Source of the DNA: Rhodobacteraceae bacterium UBA2776 | Lineage (GTDB): Bacteria > Pseudomonadota > Alphaproteobacteria > Rhodobacterales > Rhodobacteraceae | Direction: 5' to 3' | Assembly: GCA_002352425.1 (NCBI GenBank) | Contig: DEIK01000131.1 | Coordinates: 7,533-13,525, forward strand | Length of the DNA: 5,993 nt | Shown here: one piece after another, positions 1 through 5,993 of the stretch | How the letters are laid out: each line of letters opens with the position of its first letter | Numbering within the stretch: position 1 is the stretch's first letter | Translations under genes and position numbers: made by a program | Notes under the pieces: model-generated | Told to the model about the DNA's origin: nothing | Database searches by the model: none | Seen by the model: the letters and a program-made list of their open reading frames with translations, nothing else

Positions 1-242
1 GTCACCCTGATGGTCGCCAACACAGGCGATCGGCCCGTACAGGTCGGCAGCCACTATCATTTCGCCGAGACCAATCCGGCGCTGGATTTTGATCGTGTCG
101 CCGCCCACGGAATGCGCCTGAACATCGCCTCCGGAACCGCCGTGCGGTTTGAACCGGGCCAACGGCGCGAGGTAACGCTGGTGGCCTTCGGCGGCGCGCG
201 GCGGGTGTTCGGGTTTAATCAAATTGTCATGGGAGAGCTGTA

Positions 243-243
<1 letters not shown>
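1..243 (+). CDS. ureB: Urease subunit beta (UreB), 3' part
   Basis: This is the small beta subunit of the nickel urease, which hydrolyses urea to ammonia and carbamate in the cytoplasm together with UreA and UreC. The reading frame is open from the first base, so the gene enters from the left edge. Eighty codons are visible, and a full UreB of about 100 residues would lack roughly its first 20 here. The signature VANTGDRPVQVGSHYHF, followed by ETNPALDFDR and the GTAVRFEPG stretch, is typical of the beta subunit fold. The ATG at base 10 is an internal methionine, because family homology continues upstream of it (VTL precedes). The stop TAA overlaps the ureC start by one base (TAATG). The last codons carry a GGGAGAG Shine-Dalgarno sequence at 231-237 that serves ureC. 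Confidence 0.97.
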
Positions 244-1950
<1,707 letters not shown>

Positions 1951-1952
<2 letters not shown>

Positions 1953-1959
1953 GGGGGGT
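1951..1959 (+). promoter_or_regulatory. G-tract ribosome-binding region of the inserted gene
   Basis: The sequence AGGGGGGGT contains seven consecutive G residues (1952-1958), beginning with the last base of the ureC TAG stop and ending four bases before the ATG at 1963. It is the only purine-rich, anti-16S-like sequence upstream of that ATG, so it probably acts as the Shine-Dalgarno region and supports 1963 as the start. A homopolymer here could slip in length, which would alter spacing but not reading frame. Confidence 0.5.
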
Positions 1960-1962
1960 GGC

Positions 1963-2427
1963 ATGCAGTTTAATAATGAGAGCGAATTTGAACGGCATAT
2001 TCGCCAGTTGATCGGTGAGCGCATTACAACAAATCACCCCGAAATTTATGCTTTAGAGAATAAGAAAGCAGTTGATATCTTGATATGCCGAGATAGTGAT
2101 GTTCCAAAGATTTTCTTTTTAGAGATAAAGTTTCACAAGGTAAATCATGGACGTTTGGGTATTGGCTCCTCTGATGGTCGAGGATTTCAGCCGGAAATAT
2201 TAACGCGTAAACCAGTGTACTTTGAACGTAACTTAATGTGGGTTTTGGGAAACCAAGAAAATGATAATTCTTACCTACTGGTTTCCTCCAACTCTATCCG
2301 TTCCTACCTTGCTGGAAATGAAATTTCCAATAAACATAACAATATACAAGCTCGTATTTTCAGAGAGGAAAGATGGCTAGATGAGGATGAGTTTGTGGAT
2401 AAGTTAACAGGTTGGTTAAAAATATGA
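1963..2427 (+). CDS. Hypothetical protein inside the urease operon; possible PD-(D/E)XK nuclease-like fold
   Basis: This 154-residue protein has no recognised urease role; its function is unknown. Seen directly: an acidic, helix-like N-terminus (NNESEFERHIRQLI), then ALENKKAVDILI, a hydrophobic strand with acid and lysine (FFLEIKFHK), a glycine-rich segment with GRGFQPEIL, and an acidic C-terminal helix. E8, D38, E54-x-K56 and Q76 fit the order of catalytic elements in the PD-(D/E)XK nuclease/Holliday-resolvase-like fold, but this is pattern recognition by eye. There is no signal peptide or membrane segment. Base composition is about 37% GC over 2041-2400, with many AT-ending codons, unlike the flanking ure genes, which points to horizontal acquisition. 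It starts 10 bases after the ureC stop, and its TGA overlaps the ureE ATG (ATGA), so it is co-transcribed and probably coupled to ureE. No toxin, antitoxin or methylase partner is adjacent. Confidence 0.85.
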   Translation: MQFNNESEFERHIRQLIGERITTNHPEIYALENKKAVDILICRDSDVPKIFFLEIKFHKVNHGRLGIGSSDGRGFQPEILTRKPVYFERNLMWVLGNQENDNSYLLVSSNSIRSYLAGNEISNKHNNIQARIFREERWLDEDEFVDKLTGWLKI

Positions 2428-2882
2428 ACTCGACCCATCCTCCATGCTCCCAAGGCATCCATCTTATTGGTCAATGGTCAGCCGCGCACACCACTGTCAC
2501 CCTCACCTATGACGACCGCTTTTTGCGGCGCAAGGTTTTGACCACGGCCACGGGGGAACGTTTCCTCGTTGATCTGCCGCACACCACATCGCTGAACCAC
2601 GGCGATGCGTTTGAGCTGGACGATGGGCGTCTGATCGAGGTGATTGCCGCCGATGAGGACCTGTTGGAAATCTCCGGTGATAACCTGACCTCGCTGGCCT
2701 GGCACATCGGCAACCGCCACACCCCCTGCCAGGTTGAGCCAACCCGCCTGCTGATTCAGCGCGATCATGTGATCCGCGATATGCTGGAAAAACTGGGCGC
2801 GGATGTGCGTGATATTTTCGAACCCTTCACCCCCGAGGGCGGTGCCTATGGGCACGGGCGCACGCATGGCCATGCACACTGA
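2424..2882 (+). CDS. ureE: Urease accessory protein UreE, nickel metallochaperone
   Basis: UreE binds Ni(II) as a dimer and hands it to the UreG-containing activation complex. From the chosen start the protein has 152 residues, a normal length. The N-terminal domain shows the typical TVTLTYDDRFLRRKVL and FLVDLPHTT stretches. The C-terminal metal-binding domain contains AWHIGNRHTPCQ, in which H99 corresponds to the conserved nickel-binding histidine of the family. The tail (YGHGRTHGHAH) is a short His-rich extension with four histidines, much shorter than in Klebsiella UreE. The ATG at 2424 was chosen over a TTG at 2412 because it forms a classic ATGA overlap with the upstream stop. No good Shine-Dalgarno sequence precedes it (the region is AT-rich and belongs to the inserted gene), so translation probably depends on reinitiation after that gene. 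Confidence 0.95.
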   Translation: MNSTHPPCSQGIHLIGQWSAAHTTVTLTYDDRFLRRKVLTTATGERFLVDLPHTTSLNHGDAFELDDGRLIEVIAADEDLLEISGDNLTSLAWHIGNRHTPCQVEPTRLLIQRDHVIRDMLEKLGADVRDIFEPFTPEGGAYGHGRTHGHAH

Positions 2883-3519
2883 AGATCAAATCCTGACGTT
2901 AACCCAATGGCTTTCGCCCGCCTATCCGGTTGGCGCCTTCGCCTATTCTCATGGGCTGGAATGGTTGGTCGAGGCGGGGGACGTGAGCGATGAAACGCAA
3001 CTGGAAGACTGGTTGACTGACGTGCTGCGGCATGGGGCGGGGCAATCGGATGCGCTGTTTTTGGTGGCGGCGTTTCAGGCAGGGTCTGACGACGCGTTGG
3101 CCAAAATAGACGCCACCTGCCGCGCCTTTGCCCCCTCAAAAGAGCGCCTGATGGAGACCGATTTGCAAGGGGCTGCGTTTTGCGATGTGACCGCGGCGGT
3201 CTGGTCGCAACAGCTTGGTGGATTAACCTATCCGGTTGCGGTTGGGCGCGCGGCATCGCTGGCCGATCTGCCGTTGTCACTGACCACACATTTGTATTTA
3301 CACGCTTTCGTCAGCAATTTGGTGACCGCCGGAATGCGGCTGATCCCGTTGGGGCAAACCAAAGGCCAGCGCCTGATCCACAGATTGGCGCCCCTGCTGT
3401 CAGAGGTTGCCAATACCGCGGTGGCGGGCACGCTGGATGATTTGTCTGGCACGGCGTTTCTGACCGACATTGCCGCAATGAAACACGAAACCCAATATTC
3501 AAGGATGTTCCGCACATGA
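2872..3519 (+). CDS. ureF: Urease accessory protein UreF
   Basis: UreF is an all-helical scaffold protein that works with UreD/UreH and UreG on the urease apoenzyme, where it is thought to gate GTP hydrolysis and nickel delivery. From 2872 the product has 215 residues, within the family range. The N-terminal signature LSPAYPVGAFAYSHGLEW (residues 14-31) and the C-terminal YSRMFR (209-214) are diagnostic. The start is not certain: ATG codons lie at 2848, 2866 and 2872, and the frame opens further back at 2803. The position 2872 (MHTEDQ) best matches the usual short leader before the signature. It overlaps the last 11 bases of ureE, so the start codon lies within the codons of the UreE His tail. 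Only a weak GGGCG-type purine stretch precedes it. The stop overlaps ureG as ATGA. Confidence 0.94.
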   Translation: MHTEDQILTLTQWLSPAYPVGAFAYSHGLEWLVEAGDVSDETQLEDWLTDVLRHGAGQSDALFLVAAFQAGSDDALAKIDATCRAFAPSKERLMETDLQGAAFCDVTAAVWSQQLGGLTYPVAVGRAASLADLPLSLTTHLYLHAFVSNLVTAGMRLIPLGQTKGQRLIHRLAPLLSEVANTAVAGTLDDLSGTAFLTDIAAMKHETQYSRMFRT

Positions 3520-4139
3520 CACAAACGAATGGCCCCCTGCGCATCGGTATCGGCGGCCCTGTGGGGGCGGGTAAAACCACACTGACAGCGGCGTTATGTG
3601 AGGCATTGCGTGACACTCATTCAGTCGGTGTTGTAACCAATGACATCTACACACAGGAAGACGCCGAAGCCCTGATGAGACTGCAAGTCCTGCCGCAGGA
3701 CCGCATTATCGGGGTCGAAACCGGGGGTTGCCCGCATACCGCGATCCGAGAGGATGCCTCTATCAACCTTGCCGCTATCGCTGAAATGACAGGCCGCCAT
3801 CCCGAGATTGACATCATTCTTATCGAAAGCGGCGGCGACAATTTGTCGGCAACGTTTAGCCCCGAGTTGGCCGATCTGACAGTATACGTCATTGATGTTG
3901 CCGCGGGCGAAGAAATTCCGCGCAAAGGCGGGCCGGCGATCACCAAATCCGATGTTCTGGTGATCAACAAAACCGACCTTGCCCCTTTTGTTGGCGCATC
4001 ACTTGACGTCATGAGCCGCGATGCAAAACGAATGCGAGGGACCCGCCCATTTGTATTTTCGTGTTTGCGTGATCGGCAGGGCATAGATCAGATCCTACAC
4101 TTGATTGCCGATATAGGCGGTGTTGAAATGGGGCGTTAG
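3516..4139 (+). CDS. ureG: Urease accessory GTPase UreG
   Basis: UreG is the SIMIBI-class GTPase that couples GTP hydrolysis to nickel insertion into urease. It is complete at 207 residues, the usual length. Visible motifs are the P-loop GPVGAGKT at residues 14-21, the metal-binding C72-P73-H74 followed by TAIREDASIN, ESGGDN at 104-109, and the guanine-specificity motif NKTD at 151-154. The sequence GPAITKSDVLVINKTDLAP is strongly conserved in the family. The start ATG overlaps the ureF TGA by four bases, and AAGGA at 3501-3505 is a plausible Shine-Dalgarno site about ten bases upstream. It is the last gene of the urease operon here, since the next gene lies on the opposite strand. Confidence 0.98.
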   Translation: MTQTNGPLRIGIGGPVGAGKTTLTAALCEALRDTHSVGVVTNDIYTQEDAEALMRLQVLPQDRIIGVETGGCPHTAIREDASINLAAIAEMTGRHPEIDIILIESGGDNLSATFSPELADLTVYVIDVAAGEEIPRKGGPAITKSDVLVINKTDLAPFVGASLDVMSRDAKRMRGTRPFVFSCLRDRQGIDQILHLIADIGGVEMGR

Positions 4140-4236
4140 GAAAATTGTTCCGAAAGGTTTTTGTTTACGATTTCCAGAAACCGGTCTTTAGCAAACATAT
4201 GGCAGATTCAAAGTAATGCTTAAACCGACTGAAACT

Positions 4237-4265
4237 TTGCGACAGAACCGCCAATCATGTCGCAA
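4237..4265. terminator. Small inverted repeat at the 3' end of the SDR gene, possible terminator
   Basis: TTGCGACA (4237-4244) and TGTCGCAA (4258-4265) form a perfect eight-base-pair inverted repeat with a 13-base loop. The loop contains the stop codon of the leftward dehydrogenase gene. Read on the minus strand, the stem is followed by AGTTTCAG, which has only three T residues, so it is not a canonical intrinsic terminator. It lies where terminators of two convergent operons would be expected. The rest of 4140-4236 is non-coding, and I see no other convincing hairpin, promoter or RNA gene in it. Confidence 0.3.
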
Positions 4266-5010
4266 CCCAACCGCCATCAACTGCAATCGTTGTGCCACAA
4301 ACATATGAGGCCGCATCCGACGCAAGATAAACCACTGCGCTGGCAATTTCCGCGCCCTCGCCTAGGCGGTCCATCGGCGTGGATTGCAAAAGGTCCGCGC
4401 GCAATGCTTCATTATCGACAAATCCGGCGGTCATTTTCGTGCGCACATAACCCGGCGCCACATTGTTCACCCGCACCCCGCGCGCGGCCCAGTCTTTGGT
4501 CAGCGAACGGGTCATCCCCTCGACACCGGCCTTGGCCGCGCAATAGGCCACTTGGCGTGACAGACCTGCATGCGCGCCGACCGACGTGATGTTGATGATC
4601 GACCCCTTGCCGCGGCCCAACATCTCGTTGCCGAAAATGCGGGTGCACAGGAACACGCCGGTCAGGTTTATATCGATGATCGCCTGCCAGTCGGACAGCT
4701 CTACTTTTTCAGAGCGCGTAAACCAGGGGCTGATACCGGCATTGTTGACCAGAACCTCTATCGGGCCAAGCTGTGTTTGGGCGGCTTGCAACAAAGCCTC
4801 GACATCGGCCTCTTTTGACACATCCATAGCCAAACCAAAGGCATTATCGCCTAATTGCGCAACCGCTTCGTTCAGCCGTTCCTCGTTGCGCCCGGTGATC
4901 ATTACCTTTGCACCAGCCTCGATCAGGCTTTGCGCGATGGCCAGACCAATGCCGCTGCTGCCACCGGTGACCACTGCATTTTTGCCGTTCAGGATTGCGG
5001 GAGAACTCAT
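4255..5010 (-). CDS. Short-chain dehydrogenase/reductase (SDR) family oxidoreductase
   Basis: This classical SDR enzyme of 251 residues is expected to be a cytoplasmic NAD(P)(H)-dependent alcohol or ketone oxidoreductase. Visible elements are the cofactor loop TGGSSGIG (15-22), R41 after the second strand (TGR, which suggests NADP(H) because no acidic residue is at the usual NAD-selecting position), D63-V64, NNAG (89-92), N115, and the catalytic S143, Y156-x-x-x-K160. The C-terminus VDGGWVAT is typical of the family. The substrate cannot be read from sequence; FabG-like and 3-hydroxyacyl-CoA or 4-oxoacyl-CoA reductase roles are all possible. The start overlaps the upstream acyl-CoA dehydrogenase stop as ATGA, with GAGGAAG four bases before the ATG. 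Cotranscription with that gene argues for an acyl-CoA-type substrate. It converges on ureG, 115 bases away, and is not part of the urease unit. Confidence 0.95.
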   Translation of the reverse strand: MSSPAILNGKNAVVTGGSSGIGLAIAQSLIEAGAKVMITGRNEERLNEAVAQLGDNAFGLAMDVSKEADVEALLQAAQTQLGPIEVLVNNAGISPWFTRSEKVELSDWQAIIDINLTGVFLCTRIFGNEMLGRGKGSIINITSVGAHAGLSRQVAYCAAKAGVEGMTRSLTKDWAARGVRVNNVAPGYVRTKMTAGFVDNEALRADLLQSTPMDRLGEGAEIASAVVYLASDAASYVCGTTIAVDGGWVAT

Positions 5011-5993
5011 TTCACTTCCTCATTTCGTTGCTTGATCGCCTTGATTACTTTGCCGCCGATTGACCAGCGATGCACCTCGGAGGGGCCGTCATAGATGCGA
5101 AACGCCCGCACGTCCTGAAATATACGCGCCACAACGGTATCATCCGTCATGCCCTTGCCGCCCAGAACCTGCACCGCGCGATCAACCGTGTTCCACACCG
5201 TTTCCGAGCATTGCACCTTGGCCATCGAGCTTTCGGTGGTGCCGCGCCCGCCATTGTCCAACACCCAGCAGGCCTGCAACATCGACAACCGAGAAGACCG
5301 GATTTCCATCGCGCTATCGGCCAGCATAAAACTGACCCCTTCGTGTTGCCCCAGCGTTTTGCCAAAAGCCATGCGTTTGCTGGCGTAATCGGCGGCAATA
5401 TCCAGTGCCCGTTGCGCCGACCCCAGCCAGCGCATGCAATGGGTCAGGCGGGCGGGGGCCAGACGGATCTGGGCGTATTGAAACCCCTTGCCCGCATCCC
5501 CTAGAATATCCTCTTCCTGCAACACAAGGTCCTTGAATTCGATCACCGAATGGGCACCGCAAAAACTGCTGTCCATGGTGTTCTGGTCCTTGGCGATGAC
5601 AATCCCGTCGCGGGGCATTTCGCTTAGGAACATGGTCGCCTCGCCGTCATGTTCACCGCCTTTGATCTTGGCCATGATGATCATAAACGCAGCCCCGTGT
5701 GCGCCTGTGATGAACCATTTCTTGCCGTTGATGACGTAGCCATCATTGGTCAATTCGGCGGTGGTCGACAGCAGCATCGGGTCCGATCCGGCCCCGTCAG
5801 GTTCGGTCATGGCAAAACAGGACCGCGCGCCTTCTACCAGCGGTTTCAGATACTTCTCGCGCTGCATTTGCGAGGCCGCAACATCAAGCAAATGGGTGTT
5901 GCCCTCATCAGGCGCCGCGCAATGCATCGCCACGGGACCAAGCATCGAATAACCCGAAGCCTCAAGAACAAAGGCGCGTTCAACCATGTTCAG
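5007..5993 (-). CDS. Acyl-CoA dehydrogenase family protein, ACAD10/11-like, C-terminal part
   Basis: This FAD-dependent acyl-CoA dehydrogenase-fold protein is cut at its N-terminus by the right edge. The frame stays open through the last base (Leu-Asn before the ATG at 5987), and 328 codons of an expected 400 or so are visible. Numbering from the first visible residue: the FAD/substrate signature AMTEPDGAGSD is at 61-71, GYVINGKKWFITGA at 85-98, RLAPARLTHCMRWLG at 177-191, and RMAFGKTLGQHE at 207-218. The segment with HCMR and the C-terminal DGPSEVH resemble the human ACAD10/ACAD11 subgroup as I recall it. At the position of the classical catalytic Glu (YEG in medium-chain enzymes) this protein has Asp302 (YDGPSEVH). 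The alternative Glu position of isovaleryl-type enzymes, aligned by eye, appears to be Ala181. Its stop overlaps the SDR start, so the two form an operon read leftward. Confidence 0.94.
   Translation of the reverse strand: MNMVERAFVLEASGYSMLGPVAMHCAAPDEGNTHLLDVAASQMQREKYLKPLVEGARSCFAMTEPDGAGSDPMLLSTTAELTNDGYVINGKKWFITGAHGAAFMIIMAKIKGGEHDGEATMFLSEMPRDGIVIAKDQNTMDSSFCGAHSVIEFKDLVLQEEDILGDAGKGFQYAQIRLAPARLTHCMRWLGSAQRALDIAADYASKRMAFGKTLGQHEGVSFMLADSAMEIRSSRLSMLQACWVLDNGGRGTTESSMAKVQCSETVWNTVDRAVQVLGGKGMTDDTVVARIFQDVRAFRIYDGPSEVHRWSIGGKVIKAIKQRNEEVK

Noticed and set aside
2412..2426. TTG at 2412 as the ureE start
   Set aside because: It would add only four residues (MVKN), has no ribosome-binding site, and is less convincing than the ATG at 2424 in the ATGA overlap.
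2803..2871. Extended ureF start at 2803
   Set aside because: The extra 23 residues (rich in Pro, Gly and Ala) have no match to the UreF N-terminus and come from reading ureE out of frame. The signature LSPAYPVGAF normally lies near the start.
4154..4190. Possible terminator hairpin AAAGGTTT / AAACC-GGTC-TTT after ureG
   Set aside because: It pairs only with a four-base bulge, a long loop and AT-rich ends, and has no following T-tract. It is too weak to call.
4192..4307. Ten-base repeat CAAACATATG at 4192 and 4298
   Set aside because: There is one copy in the intergenic region and one inside SDR coding sequence. It is short and not flanked by further similarity, so probably chance.
4586..5035. 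Plus-strand open frame of 149 codons opposite the SDR gene
   Set aside because: It is the shadow of a clearly conserved SDR on the other strand. It has no family features and an implausible composition.
5985..5987. ATG at 5987 (minus strand) as the true start of the acyl-CoA dehydrogenase
   Set aside because: It would leave the protein about 70-80 residues short at the N-terminus, and the frame is open to the window edge, so the gene is simply cut off.

Overview
The window looks like ordinary chromosomal DNA from an alphaproteobacterium, most likely a member of the Rhodobacterales/Roseobacter group. This is inferred from the urease protein sequences, the high GC of most genes and the tight overlapping gene packing; no rRNA or other phylogenetic marker is present.

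The left two thirds (1-4139, + strand) is a nickel-urease operon in the order ureB (3' end only), ureC, an unrelated gene, ureE, ureF, ureG. The genes sit stop-to-start or overlap (TAATG, ATGA, an 11-base overlap, ATGA), so one transcript with translational coupling is expected. UreB and UreC are structural subunits (UreA would lie to the left). UreE delivers nickel, and UreF and UreG, together with UreD/UreH outside the window, drive GTP-dependent assembly of the carbamylated two-nickel site. All UreC nickel ligands, the carbamylated lysine and the flap cysteine are present, as are the UreG P-loop, CPH and NKTD motifs, so the system looks functional.

The unusual part is 1963-2427, a 154-residue gene between ureC and ureE. 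It is strikingly AT-rich (about 37% GC by hand count over 2041-2400, against 53-70% in ureC samples) and has no known role in urease maturation. It carries a pattern (E8, D38, E54-x-K56, Q76) resembling the PD-(D/E)XK nuclease fold. It is neatly spliced into the coupled reading of the operon, with a seven-G tract as its ribosome-binding region and an ATGA overlap into ureE. No mobile-element ends are visible.

The interval 4140-4254 is a short convergent intergenic region with one small hairpin near its right end. The right third (4255-5993, - strand) is a two-gene leftward unit: an acyl-CoA dehydrogenase-fold gene (cut at the window's right edge) followed by a short-chain dehydrogenase/reductase, joined by an ATGA overlap. 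The acyl-CoA dehydrogenase resembles the ACAD10/ACAD11 subgroup and has Asp where the classical catalytic Glu sits. That, with an SDR partner, suggests a module for unusual (possibly 4-hydroxy) acyl-CoAs rather than simple beta-oxidation. This is inference.
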